30,509 nucleotides of DNA, taken from contig QAKZ01000041.1 of NCBI GenBank assembly GCA_003150175.1, forward strand, positions 1 through 30,509. Reading direction: 5' to 3'. Made by a program: the position numbers and the translations under genes. The notes under the pieces were generated by a model, which worked only from the letters and a program-made list of their open reading frames with translations, searched no databases and was not told the origin of the DNA. The stretch comes from Coriobacteriia bacterium. GTDB lineage: Bacteria; Actinomycetota; Coriobacteriia; Coriobacteriales; Atopobiaceae. This document shows, one piece after another, positions 19,577 to 28,124 of this stretch. The stretch's first letter is position 1. Each line of letters begins with the position of its first letter.

Positions 19577-19843
19577 ATGCCCGAGTTGAGTCGCTTTTAC
19601 GGGTTGATCATCAAGACGATTTACTTGGATAGCGAGCAGCACCACAAGCCGCATGTCCATGTCTATTAAAGTGAGTACGAGGCTTCTGTCGGGATTGACG
19701 GGGAGCTTTTGACGGGTTCTTTACCCGTTAAACAAATGAAGCTTGTGCAAGCGTGGCTGGTGCTTCACGAGGATGAGGCCTATGCTGCATGGAACAATGC
19801 GGTTGCGGGTAAGTCCTTCTCTAGAATCGATCCGCTTTCATAG
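19577..19843 (+). pseudogene. DUF4160 protein with in-frame TAA
   Basis: Conceptual product of 88 residues if the TAA at 19667-19669 is read through: MPELSRFYGLIIKTIYLDSEQHHKPHVHVY-stop-SEYEASVGIDGELLTGSLPVKQMKLVQAWLVLHEDEAYAAWN..., which is the full DUF4160 pattern (MPELSRFYG, H-x-P-H-x-H-V, KLPxxxxKLVxxW, W-N). The frame stays open on both sides of the single stop. A perfect AGGAGG ends 5 bases before the chosen ATG; another ATG is 3 bases upstream. DUF4160 and DUF2442 genes commonly occur as an adjacent pair, proposed as toxin-antitoxin-like, and DUF2442 follows 8 bp later. Base composition is less GC-rich than uvrA, suggesting recent arrival. Nonsense mutation, sequencing error or recoding cannot be separated here. 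Confidence 0.75.
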
Positions 19844-19851
19844 GAGCAGGT

Positions 19852-20145
19852 ATGTTCATTAAGGATGGCATCGCGTACGCAGGGGAGCCCGTTTCGGGGG
19901 TCAAGGTCATTGATGCTAAGGTCGTCAACGACCTCTCGATGCTCGTGACTTTCTCGACGGGGGAGACCAGGCTTTTTGATGCTGCCTACCTGACAAAGCT
20001 CCCGGCGTTTGAGTCCCTGGCGAACAGGTCGGTATTCGATGCATTTAAGATTGACCGCGGAGTTGTTACTTGGAACGACGGCGATATCGATGTCGCCCCG
20101 CAAGAAATGTATGTAAAGAGCTTTAAGTACGAAACCGTCGCTTAG
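19852..20145 (+). CDS. DUF2442 protein, partner of DUF4160
   Basis: 97-residue DUF2442-family protein: VIDAKVVNDLSMLVTFSTGETRLFDAAYLTKLPAFESLANRSVFDAFKIDRGVVTWNDGDIDVAPQEMYVKS contains the usual xLxVxFxxGExxxFD, Lxxxxx(F), V..W..G.DIAPexLY pattern. Function of the family is unproven; it is often found next to DUF4160 and proposed as the antitoxin-like or DNA-binding partner. GGAG precedes the ATG. The stop of the DUF4160 frame and this start are 8 bases apart. The gene is intact while its partner is interrupted, as expected if a toxin has been lost and its partner retained (inference). Confidence 0.85.
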   Translation: MFIKDGIAYAGEPVSGVKVIDAKVVNDLSMLVTFSTGETRLFDAAYLTKLPAFESLANRSVFDAFKIDRGVVTWNDGDIDVAPQEMYVKSFKYETVA

Positions 20146-20156
20146 GTCACTACGGT

Positions 20157-20648
20157 ATGGCAAAGAAGGACAAGCTTCAGAAATCGAACGCGATGCGCGA
20201 GCTCGACCGGGCGGGCATCTCCTACGTGGCCCACGAGGTCGAGGAGGACGACATCTCGCGCGGGGTGGGCGTGCGCATCGCCGAGCAGCTCGGAGAGGAC
20301 CCGGACGCCGCGTTCAAGACGCTCGTGTGCGTTGCCCCCTCGGGCGACCACGTGGTCTGCTGCATCCCCGTGGCGAGCGAGCTCGACCTCAAGCGCGCCG
20401 CTGCCGCGGCGGGCGAGAAGTCCCTCTCGCTCATAGCGATCAAGGATCTCGAGTCGGTGACCGGCTACGTCCGGGGCGGCTGCTCGCCCATCGGGCTCAA
20501 GAAGCCGTTCCCCACGCTCTTCGACGAGACCGCGCAGCTCTTCGACACCATCGGGATCTCCGGCGGCCGGCGCGGGCTCTCGCTTGACGTCAACCCGCTT
20601 GCGCTCGCCGAGCTCCTCGGCGCCGAGTTCGTCGACATTGCGCGCTGA
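20157..20648 (+). CDS. ybaK: Cys-tRNA(Pro)/Cys-tRNA(Cys) deacylase YbaK/EbsC
   Basis: 163-residue trans-editing factor that hydrolyses Cys mischarged on tRNA(Pro). Seen: KSNAMRELDRAGISYVAHEVE, the conserved G-VRIAEQLGEDPDAAFKTLV block, GDHVVCCIPVASELDLKRAA, GYVRGGCSPIGLKKPFPTLFDETA with the catalytic-type GG-SP-G-KK cluster, and ISGGRRGLSLDVNPL at the end. Length is normal for YbaK. The start has no strong Shine-Dalgarno and follows the DUF2442 stop by 11 bp, suggesting translational coupling. Confidence 0.93.
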   Translation: MAKKDKLQKSNAMRELDRAGISYVAHEVEEDDISRGVGVRIAEQLGEDPDAAFKTLVCVAPSGDHVVCCIPVASELDLKRAAAAAGEKSLSLIAIKDLESVTGYVRGGCSPIGLKKPFPTLFDETAQLFDTIGISGGRRGLSLDVNPLALAELLGAEFVDIAR

Positions 20649-20740
20649 GCGCGCCGCGCGACGGGCGCCGCGGTCCGTCCAACCGCCACGCAGGCGAACG
20701 TTACGAGCGTGCTTCGCGTTTTCTCGCTGCGGAGCTGCGG

Positions 20741-20760
20741 CACTTTAGTGTGCTAAAGTG
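20741..20760. promoter_or_regulatory. Palindrome upstream of the his operon, candidate operator
   Basis: CACTTTAG-TGTG-CTAAAGTG: 8-base perfect arms, 63 bases before the hisZG start. The right arm overlaps TGCTAAAGT, which looks like an extended -10, so a bound repressor would block initiation. No His-codon-rich leader peptide and no T-box-like leader was seen. Confidence 0.5.
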
Positions 20761-20823
20761 GCTCCACCGTCAAATCGGGGGCGCCGCCAGGCGCGGCGGC
20801 CCCGGCGCAGAAGGGAAACGAAC

Positions 20824-22488
20824 GTGATTGCAGGCACCGCCAGAGGCTTCCGCGATATTCTTCCCAAGGAGGCGCTCGCCCGTGAGCGCATCTGCGCGAC
20901 CGTGAGGGACTGCTTCGCCGACCATGGCTACCTGCCCGTCGAGACGCCCCTGCTCGAGGACCGCGCCTCGCTCGAGCGCGGCGGCAGGATCAAGAACACC
21001 CCGTTCCAGCTCTTCGACGCCGACGGCAACCTCCTCATGCTCCGCCCCGACCTCACGCTGCCCGTCGCGCGCCTGGTCGCGGGGCACATCCGCGACGAGG
21101 AGCTTCCCGCCCGCTTCCGCTACAATGCGCCGGTCGTGCGCGAGCAGCAGTCGCTGCGCGGCCAGCCGCGCCAGTTCACCCAGCTCGGCATCGAGCTCGT
21201 GGGTACCGACGGCGCCGCCTCCGAGGTCGAGGTCGTGAGCCTGCTCGCAGAGGTCATGGAGACCCTCGAGGTCCCCGCGTGGCGCCTCGTCTTCGGCTCC
21301 GTGACGCCGCTGACCGGGCTTCTTTCCAATTGCAGCCCGTCTGTCGAGTTCTCCGCGCAGGTGCTCGCGCTCGTGCACGACTCCGACCTCGTGAGCCTCG
21401 ATGAGCTCGTGGACGCGACGCCCGAGCTCAAGCCGTCGGCGGCGCGCGCCCTTCACGCCGTGCCGCGCATGCACGGCGGCGTCGAGGTCATCGACGCGAT
21501 CGACGCCCTGCTCGCCGAGGCCGACGTCCCGCCCGCGGAGCGCGGCACCGCCGAGCTCAAGGCGCTCGTGGGCGCGCTCGCGGGCCTCTTTGCCGAGGGA
21601 CGGGCGAGCTTCGACTTCAGCATCATCAACAGCTTCGACTATTACACGGGCATCATCTTCAAGGGCTACGCCGAGGGCATCGCCGCGAGCCTCGCCTCCG
21701 GCGGCCGCTACGACGCGGTGCTCGCCAACCTCGGGCGCCCGGGCCTCGCCGCCTGCGGCTTCGCGCTCTCGCTCGAGCGCCTGCAGGAGGTCCTGGGCGA
21801 GCAAGGCGAGTCGGGCGTCGTCACCCCCGGCGTGCGCGTGGCGTCGCGCCCGCTGCGCATCGCCGTGCCCAAGGGTTCGCTGTTCAAGGACTCGCTGCGC
21901 GTGCTCGCCGCCGCGGGCCTGCCCACCGAGGAGCTCGCCGACCCCGGTCGCAAGCTGATCGTGCGCGCCGATGACGTCGAGTACATCATCGTGCGCGCGC
22001 AGGACGCCCCGGCCTTCGTGGGGGCGGGCGGCGCCGACTGCGGCATCTGCGGCAAGGACTCGCTGGTGGAGGCCGACCTCGACCTGCTCCAGCTCGTTGA
22101 CCTGCGCTACGGCGGCTGCCGCTTCGTCGTCGCCGAGCCCGCCGCCAACGCGGGCCAGGCCGACCGCAACTACGAGTGGCGCGGCACCGAGCGCGTGGCC
22201 ACCAAGTACCCGCGCATCACCCAGCAGTACTACGACCGCATCGGCCGCCAGGTGGACATCCTCACGCTCCACGGCAACATCGAGCTCGGCCCGATCGTGG
22301 GCATGGCCGACCGCATCGTGGACATCACGGCCACCGGCACCACCCTGCGCGAGAACGACCTCGTGGTCGTCGACGACGTCATGGAGTGCACAGCGCGCTT
22401 CTTTGCGGGGCCCGCGGCGTACCGCTGCGACAAGAGAATCCGCGACCTGGCGGCACGTCTCGCCAAGGTCGCCGACGAGGAGGCATAG
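20824..22488 (+). CDS. hisZG: HisZ-HisG fusion: ATP phosphoribosyltransferase with regulatory domain
   Basis: First enzyme of histidine synthesis: ATP + PRPP to phosphoribosyl-ATP, feedback regulated. 554 residues combining two proteins that are usually separate. Residues 1 to about 330 are HisZ, a histidyl-tRNA-synthetase paralogue (GTARGFRDILPKEA, LLMLRPDLTLPVARLVAG, RYNAPVVREQQSLRGQPRQFTQLGIELVG, FDYYTGIIFKGYA, SGGRYDAVL). From about 344 to the end is short-form HisG (LRIAVPKGSLFKDSL, GGADCGICGKDSL, KYPRITQQYY, LHGNIELGPIVGMADRIVDITATGTTLREN). Short HisG needs HisZ for activity, so fusion fixes the ratio. Start GTG at 20824 follows AAGGGA; an earlier GTG at 20758 would give a basic low-complexity leader and is rejected. 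hisD follows 3 bp after the stop. Confidence 0.93.
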   Translation: MIAGTARGFRDILPKEALARERICATVRDCFADHGYLPVETPLLEDRASLERGGRIKNTPFQLFDADGNLLMLRPDLTLPVARLVAGHIRDEELPARFRYNAPVVREQQSLRGQPRQFTQLGIELVGTDGAASEVEVVSLLAEVMETLEVPAWRLVFGSVTPLTGLLSNCSPSVEFSAQVLALVHDSDLVSLDELVDATPELKPSAARALHAVPRMHGGVEVIDAIDALLAEADVPPAERGTAELKALVGALAGLFAEGRASFDFSIINSFDYYTGIIFKGYAEGIAASLASGGRYDAVLANLGRPGLAACGFALSLERLQEVLGEQGESGVVTPGVRVASRPLRIAVPKGSLFKDSLRVLAAAGLPTEELADPGRKLIVRADDVEYIIVRAQDAPAFVGAGGADCGICGKDSLVEADLDLLQLVDLRYGGCRFVVAEPAANAGQADRNYEWRGTERVATKYPRITQQYYDRIGRQVDILTLHGNIELGPIVGMADRIVDITATGTTLRENDLVVVDDVMECTARFFAGPAAYRCDKRIRDLAARLAKVADEEA

Positions 22489-22491
22489 ACG

Positions 22492-23901
22492 ATGAGGGAA
22501 GTCATTCTTTCTGGCGGCCGCGCGCTGACGCAGGCCGACCTCAACCGATCGGGCGCCCTGCCCGCAGACATCATGGCCTCCGCCGAGGCCATCGTGGACG
22601 ACGTCCGCAGCCGCGGCGACGAGGCTGTCCGCGAGTATTGCAACAAGTTCGACGGCGCCTGCCCGGCGAGCTTTCGCGTGCCGCAGGAGCTCATCGACGC
22701 CGCGCCCGGCATGGTCGACCCCGAGTTCCTGCGCTCGCTCACCCGCGCCCGCGACCAGATCCGCGACTTCCACCAGAAGGAGCGCGAGGAGAGCTGGTTC
22801 ACCACGCGCCCCGATGGCACGCTCCTCGGCGTGAAAGTCACCCCGGTCGCCTCCGCCGCCGTCTATGTGCCGGGCGGCCGCGCGCAGTACCCCTCGACCG
22901 TTCTCATGGACACGATCCCCGCCAAGGTCGCGGGCGTGCCGCGCGTGGTCATGGTGACCCCACCGCAGAAGGACGGCTCGCTTTCCGCCTACACGCTCGC
23001 CGCGGCCAAGCTCGCCGGCGTGGACGAGGTCTACGCCGTGGGTGGCGCCCAGGCCATCGGCGCCGTGGCGTACGGCACCGAGTCCATTCCCGCCTGCGAC
23101 AAGATCGTCGGCCCCGGCAACGCCTTCGTCGCGGCCGCCAAGCGCTACGTCTCGGGCGATGTGGGCATCGACATGGTGGCCGGCCCCTCCGAGGTCTGCG
23201 TGCTCGCCGACGCGACGGCCGACCCCGTGGTCGTGGCGGCCGACCTCATGGCGCAGGCCGAGCACGACCCGCTGGCCAGCTGCTACCTCGTGACCTGCGA
23301 CGCCGACCTTCCCGCGCGCGTCCTCGCCTCCGCCGAGAAGCTCGTCTCGCAGTCCCCGCGCGAGGACATCACCCGCGCCTCGCTCGACAACCGCGGCGTC
23401 ATCGTCGTGGCCGACGACCTCGACGCCGCCGTCGACGCGGTGAATGTCGTGGCTCCCGAGCACCTTGAGCTCCACTGTGCCGACGCGATGGGGCTTCTGG
23501 GCAAGGTCAAGAACGCCGGCGCCATCTTCGTCGGGGCTTGGAGTTCCGAGCCTTTGGGCGACTACGTCGCGGGCCCGAACCACACGCTGCCCACCGGCGG
23601 CACCGCGCGCTTCTCCAACCCGCTCGGTGTCTACGACTTCCAGAAGCGCTCGAGCGTGATCTGCTACACGCCCGAGGGCATGCTCGCCGACGCGCCGGCA
23701 ACCCAGGCCATGGCACAGGCGGAGGGCCTGTGGGCCCACGCGCTCTCGGTCGGCATGAGGCGCCGCCTCGCCGAGCAGGGCCTTGCCGGCTACGACGACG
23801 CCGACGCCGCCTGCGAGGGCGCCCACCGTGTGGCTTGGCCCTCCGACCTCGCCGCCCCCGGCGTCCCGTACCTGCCCGGCTACGCGAAGCGGGAGGCCTA
23901 G
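22492..23901 (+). CDS. hisD: Histidinol dehydrogenase
   Basis: Final two oxidations of histidine synthesis, L-histidinol to histidine with 2 NAD+, zinc dependent. 469 residues, slightly long for the family. Seen: AVYVPGGRAQYPSTVLMDTIPAKVAGV, AVGGAQAIGAVAYGTESIPACDKIVGPGN (HisD signature), ADLMAQAEHDPLAS, and NAGAIFVGAWSSEPLGDYVAGPNHTLPTGGTARFSNPLGVYDFQK with the catalytic and metal-binding His/Glu region. Start ATG just after GAGGAGGCATAG. The gene ends one base before the hisC GTG. Confidence 0.96.
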   Translation: MREVILSGGRALTQADLNRSGALPADIMASAEAIVDDVRSRGDEAVREYCNKFDGACPASFRVPQELIDAAPGMVDPEFLRSLTRARDQIRDFHQKEREESWFTTRPDGTLLGVKVTPVASAAVYVPGGRAQYPSTVLMDTIPAKVAGVPRVVMVTPPQKDGSLSAYTLAAAKLAGVDEVYAVGGAQAIGAVAYGTESIPACDKIVGPGNAFVAAAKRYVSGDVGIDMVAGPSEVCVLADATADPVVVAADLMAQAEHDPLASCYLVTCDADLPARVLASAEKLVSQSPREDITRASLDNRGVIVVADDLDAAVDAVNVVAPEHLELHCADAMGLLGKVKNAGAIFVGAWSSEPLGDYVAGPNHTLPTGGTARFSNPLGVYDFQKRSSVICYTPEGMLADAPATQAMAQAEGLWAHALSVGMRRRLAEQGLAGYDDADAACEGAHRVAWPSDLAAPGVPYLPGYAKREA

Positions 23902-23902
23902 C

Positions 23903-25018
23903 GTGGCCGCCAAAAATGACGAAAAGGGACAGTCCCTTTTCGTCATTTCCCGCGCGCGCGAGGCGCTGCAGGGCTTCCAGCCTTACGACCCGGCGTTCAC
24001 GCCGTGCCGCGTGAACCTCAGCGCGAACGAGAACACCCACGAACTGCCCGCGCCCGTCACCGAGGCCATGCGCGCCGCCATGCTCACGACGCCGCTCAAC
24101 CGCTACCCCGACCCGATGGCCAACGACCTGCGCGACCTTCTCGCCAAGCGCCATGGCGTGCGCCGCGCGAACGTGATGGTGGGCAACGGCGGCGACGAGC
24201 TGCTGTTCAACCTGCTCTTCACCTTCGGCGGCCCGGGGCATGCGCTCGTCACCTGCCCGCCGGACTTCAGCGAATACGCGAACTTCGCCCGAATGTGCGA
24301 GACCCCGGTCGTCCCCGTCTGGCGAGACCCGCGGACCTTCGAGATCGACGCCGACTCCCTTGTGGCGGCGGCGCAGGCCGACGACGCCGCGCTCGTCATC
24401 CTGACCTCGCCGAACAACCCCACGGGCAACCTCGTGGACCCCTCCGTCGTCCGGTGCCTGCTCGACGAGACGGACGCCCTCGTGCTCGTGGACGAGGCGT
24501 ATATCGAGTTCGCCGGGGAGGACGCAAGCCTTACCGGATGGGTCCGGAAGAACCCTCGCCTCATGGTCCTGCGCACGCTCTCCAAGGCCTTCGGCCTCGC
24601 CGGGCTGCGCGTGGGCTACCTCGTGGCCGATCCCGAGGTCGTGAACATGCTCGCCGCCATCCGCCAGATCTACTCGGAGGATGTGCTCGCGCAGTCCGTG
24701 GCCTGCGCCGCGGTCTCGCGCCGCCGCGAGCTCGCGCCCGTGGTCGCCGACATCGTGGCCGAGCGCGAGCGCCTGCGCGCGGGGCTCGCCGCCATCGGGG
24801 GCGTCGAGGTGTGGCCGAGCGCCGCGAACTTCCTGCTCGTCCGCCTGCCCGCCGCCTCGCGCGTCCGCGCGCGCCTGCGCGACGAGTTCTCTATTCTTGT
24901 CCGGGACTTCAGCTATGCTCCTGGCCTGGAGAACTGCCTGAGGATCACCGTCGGCACGCGTCCCGAGAACGACGCGCTTCTCGATGCGCTCGCCATCCTA
25001 GCAAGGGAGGAAGCATGA
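23903..25018 (+). CDS. hisC: Histidinol-phosphate aminotransferase with in-frame palindromic insert
   Basis: PLP-dependent class I/II aminotransferase converting imidazole-acetol phosphate and glutamate to histidinol phosphate. 371 residues. Seen: VNLSANEN, the PLP/substrate block SPNNPTGNLVDP, VLVDEAYIEF and the PLP lysine in LSKAFGLAGLRVGY, then RITVGTRPENDALLDAL. Start must be the GTG at 23903, because the next usable start lies past the conserved VNLSANEN. Residues 4-16 ([13 protein letters not shown]) are encoded almost entirely by the dispersed palindrome at 23914-23948, the same repeat that ends uvrB, inserted without breaking the frame. The usual N-terminus appears directly after it (RAREALQGFQPYDP). 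Overlaps hisB by 4 bases. Confidence 0.93.
   Translation: MAAKNDEKGQSLFVISRAREALQGFQPYDPAFTPCRVNLSANENTHELPAPVTEAMRAAMLTTPLNRYPDPMANDLRDLLAKRHGVRRANVMVGNGGDELLFNLLFTFGGPGHALVTCPPDFSEYANFARMCETPVVPVWRDPRTFEIDADSLVAAAQADDAALVILTSPNNPTGNLVDPSVVRCLLDETDALVLVDEAYIEFAGEDASLTGWVRKNPRLMVLRTLSKAFGLAGLRVGYLVADPEVVNMLAAIRQIYSEDVLAQSVACAAVSRRRELAPVVADIVAERERLRAGLAAIGGVEVWPSAANFLLVRLPAASRVRARLRDEFSILVRDFSYAPGLENCLRITVGTRPENDALLDALAILAREEA
23914..23948. repeat. Perfect palindrome, copy 2 (inside hisC)
   Basis: 17-base arms around a central A at 23931. The 31-base core (23916-23946) is identical to that of the copy at the uvrB stop, and the central A shows both copies are in the same orientation. This copy is translated as part of hisC. 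With one-base loop it would form a very stable hairpin at the hisC start, next to the ribosome-binding region. Confidence 0.93.
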
Positions 25019-25605
25019 CCAGGACCGCTAAGGTAGTCCGCGCGACCAAAGAGACGGACATCGGCCTTTCCATCGACCTCGACGGCACCGGCGCCGCGGA
25101 CATCGAGACGGGCGTGGGCTTCTTTGACCACATGCTCAACGCCTTCAGCCGTCACTCGCTCATCGACGTGACGCTGCGCGTCAAGGGCGACACCTATGTC
25201 GACGACCACCACACCGTGGAGGACACGGGCATCGTCATGGGCCAGGCCCTGCGCGAGGCCCTGGGCGACAAGCGCGGCATCCGCCGCTTCGGCTCCGTGA
25301 TGGTGCCGCTCGACGAGGCGCTCGTCATGGCGGCCGTGGACTGCTCCGGCCGCGGCGAGCTCTTCTGGGACGTGCCCATCGGTCCCGAGAAGGTCGGCAC
25401 CTTCGACACCGAGCTCGGCCACGAGTTCTTCGCCGGGTTCGCGCGCGATGCCGGCATCACCCTTCACCTGCGGCTCGTTTGCGGAGAGAACGCCCACCAC
25501 ATCCTCGAGGCAACCTTCAAGGCCGCGGCGCGCGCCTTGCGCGAGGCCGTCGAGCCCGACCCGCGCTCCGACGGCTCGGTGCCCTCCACGAAGGGGAGCC
25601 TGTAG
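25015..25605 (+). CDS. hisB: Imidazoleglycerol-phosphate dehydratase
   Basis: Converts imidazole glycerol phosphate to imidazole-acetol phosphate; manganese enzyme. 196 residues, the monofunctional form without the HAD phosphatase domain. Seen: GVGFFDHMLNAFSRHS, DDHHTVEDTGIVMGQAL (metal-binding HHxxE), GSVMVPLDEALV, ELGHEFFAGFA, GENAHHILEATFKA and AREAV near the end. ATG overlaps the hisC stop (ATGA) after GGGAGG, so translation is coupled. The stop is immediately followed by the hisH ATG. Confidence 0.96.
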   Translation: MTRTAKVVRATKETDIGLSIDLDGTGAADIETGVGFFDHMLNAFSRHSLIDVTLRVKGDTYVDDHHTVEDTGIVMGQALREALGDKRGIRRFGSVMVPLDEALVMAAVDCSGRGELFWDVPIGPEKVGTFDTELGHEFFAGFARDAGITLHLRLVCGENAHHILEATFKAAARALREAVEPDPRSDGSVPSTKGSL

Positions 25606-26283
25606 ATGGGCGCCCCGATCGTCGTGGTCGACTACCACAAGGGCAACCTCCTCTCCGTCGTCCGCGGCCTCGCCGAGGTCGGGGGAGAGGCGAGCGTCTC
25701 GGACGATCCCGCCGCCATCGCGGGTGCGTCGGGCATCGTTTTGCCGGGCGTCGGCAGCTTCGAGGACGCGATGGACTACATGAACGGCTCCGGCCAGGCC
25801 GACGCGGTGCGCGAGGCCGTGGGGCGCGGCGTGCCGTTCCTCGGCATCTGCCTGGGCCTGCAGCTTCTCTTCGATAGGGGAGACGAGCGCACCGACGGCA
25901 AGCTCCACGGCGTCAACGATCCCGAGCGCTGGGTCGACGGCCTCGGCATCTTGCGCGGGAGCGCGACCCGGCTGCGCTCCGGCCGCCTCAAGGTGCCTCA
26001 CGTGGGCTGGGACCAGATCCACCTCACGCCGCACGGCCAGGCCTGCCCGCTTTTCCGCGGCGTGCCCGAGGGAGCGAACGTTTACTTCACGCACAGCTAC
26101 GCGCTCGATGAGGACGTGGACGATGCCATGGTGGCCACGCGCACCCACTACGTGCGTAGCTTCGCCTCCTCGGTGTGGGAGGGCAACGTCTACGGCGTCC
26201 AGTTCCACCCCGAGAAGAGCTCGGCCACGGGCCTTCGGATTCTTACCAACTACGTCGACATCGTGAGGGGTGGGGCAAGGTGA
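25606..26283 (+). CDS. hisH: Imidazole glycerol phosphate synthase, glutaminase subunit
   Basis: Class I glutamine amidotransferase that supplies ammonia to HisF. 225 residues. Seen: [26 protein letters not shown] (oxyanion region), [15 protein letters not shown] with the nucleophile Cys, [14 protein letters not shown] and QFHPEKSS with the catalytic His/Glu. The start codon directly follows the hisB stop, and the stop overlaps hisA (GTGA). The partner hisF is separated by hisA and a 203-bp gap, so subunit stoichiometry may depend on the hisA-hisF spacer. Confidence 0.95.
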   Translation: MGAPIVVVDYHKGNLLSVVRGLAEVGGEASVSDDPAAIAGASGIVLPGVGSFEDAMDYMNGSGQADAVREAVGRGVPFLGICLGLQLLFDRGDERTDGKLHGVNDPERWVDGLGILRGSATRLRSGRLKVPHVGWDQIHLTPHGQACPLFRGVPEGANVYFTHSYALDEDVDDAMVATRTHYVRSFASSVWEGNVYGVQFHPEKSSATGLRILTNYVDIVRGGAR

Positions 26284-27014
26284 TCCTCTTTCCCGCGATC
26301 GACCTGGTGGGCGGCAAGGTCGTGCGCCTGCAGCGCGGGGACCGCTCGCGGATGGACGTCTACTCCGACGACCCCGCCGCCGTGGCGCGCGACTTCACCG
26401 CGCGAGGCGCCGAGTGGATCCACGTGGTCGACCTCTCCGCGACGTTCGAGGAGGACGAGGACGCCCGCGCGGCCAACGCGGCCGCGATCCGCGCGATCTG
26501 CGAGGTCCCGGGCATCAAGGTCGATTGCGGCGGGGGCGTGCGCTCCATCGAGGCGGTCGAGCGCCTGGCGGACCTCGGCGTGCGGCGCATCGCCATCGGC
26601 ACGGCGCTCGTGCGCGACCCGGCCTTCGCCGAGCGGGCAGCCGCCGAGTACGGCGACCGAGTCGTGGCCGACGTCGCCGCGAAGGACGGCGTCGTCAAGG
26701 TCAACGGCTGGCGCGAGGGCGCGGGCCTCACGGTCGACGAGCTCTTGCCACGCCTCGCGGGCCTCGGTTACGGGCACCTTGTGTTCACCGACATCAACCG
26801 CGACGGTATGCAGACGGGCATCGACGTCGACGCCTACCGCCGCGTGGCCGGGCTCTTCGGCGCGCCCGTGGTCGCGAGCGGCGGCGTCACCTCGCTCGAC
26901 GACCTGCGCGCCCTTGCGGCCGCCGGGCCCGATGTGATCGAGGGCGCCATCACCGGCCGCGCCCTCTACGAGGGCAACTTCACCCTGGAAGAAGCGCTCG
27001 CCGCCGCTTCTTAG
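26280..27014 (+). CDS. hisA: ProFAR isomerase
   Basis: Beta/alpha-barrel isomerase converting ProFAR to PRFAR, substrate of HisHF. 244 residues. Start GTG at 26280 overlaps the hisH stop (GTGA); translation gives [21 protein letters not shown], the standard HisA N-terminus with catalytic Asp. Further: [31 protein letters not shown] (first phosphate-binding repeat), [13 protein letters not shown] with the second catalytic Asp, and [13 protein letters not shown]...[13 protein letters not shown] (second repeat). No sign of PriA-specific evidence was weighed. Followed by the inverted-repeat spacer before hisF. Confidence 0.95.
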   Translation: MILFPAIDLVGGKVVRLQRGDRSRMDVYSDDPAAVARDFTARGAEWIHVVDLSATFEEDEDARAANAAAIRAICEVPGIKVDCGGGVRSIEAVERLADLGVRRIAIGTALVRDPAFAERAAAEYGDRVVADVAAKDGVVKVNGWREGAGLTVDELLPRLAGLGYGHLVFTDINRDGMQTGIDVDAYRRVAGLFGAPVVASGGVTSLDDLRALAAAGPDVIEGAITGRALYEGNFTLEEALAAAS

Positions 27015-27100
27015 GCCTATCAGCATCTTCGTCCCGCGGCCTGTTCCATGCGTCCGGCCAGGCCCGCGTTTTGGACAGGCGGACTTCCATTGCCCCTCGC

Positions 27101-27186
27101 CGGGCCCCGTGCGTTGCTCTCCGGGCGACTCACGCAGTGAGCGAGCGGAGCGAGCGCGGAGCCCGGAGAGCAACGCACGGGGCCCG
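27101..27186. repeat. Perfect 26-bp inverted repeat in the hisA-hisF gap
   Basis: Arms at 27101-27126 and 27161-27186 are exact reverse complements (CGGGCCCCGTGCGTTGCTCT... start the left arm). The 34-base loop holds a small hairpin CTCAC-GCA-GTGAG (27129-27141) and a purine/GC run GAGCGAGCGGAGCGAGCG. No U-tract follows either side. No clear target-site duplication. It would form a 26-bp GC-rich stem inside the his transcript, 31 bases before the hisF ATG. Confidence 0.93.
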
Positions 27187-27217
27187 AGCGCGCCGCGAAC
27201 AGAAAGGATTTCTTGCC

Positions 27218-27985
<768 letters not shown>

Positions 27986-28028
27986 GGCTGGCTGCTCGCC
28001 GCCTTTCTTGCCCTTCTTACCAAATCAA

Positions 28029-28096
28029 CTAACTCCCATGCGGCGGACGCATCTGGGCCAAAAAACGCCTGGATGCGTCCGCTGTATGGGAGTTAG
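28029..28096. repeat. Long imperfect inverted repeat after hisF
   Basis: 25-base arms at 28029-28053 and 28072-28096 (CTAACTCCCAT...GCGGACGCATC and partner) differ at only two positions, both giving G-U pairs in RNA; the stem continues with U-G, G-U and three G-C pairs to a CAAAAAAC loop (28059-28066). About 30 paired positions. No U-run follows directly, so it is not a classical terminator, but it may act as one or protect the his mRNA 3' end. Confidence 0.85.
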
Positions 28097-28124
28097 CGCT
28101 ACTTTGTACGAATTGCTGCCCGCC

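Noticed and set aside
20770..20823. Terminator or riboswitch in the hisZG leader
   Set aside because: GC-rich self-complementarity is imperfect and no U-tract or known riboswitch core could be recognised.
20770..23946. 1058-residue minus-strand frame opposite hisZG-hisD
   Set aside because: Composition (His/Arg/Glu/Ala/Val-rich, no recognisable domain) is that of an antisense shadow of high-GC coding DNA.
24004..25605. Long frame upstream of hisB through hisC
   Set aside because: Only the part from 25015 is hisB; the upstream part is an out-of-frame reading of hisC rich in Arg/Pro.
28029..28096. Rho-independent terminator
   Set aside because: The stem is far longer than usual and is followed by CGCTACTTTG rather than a U-run; kept as a repeat with uncertain role.
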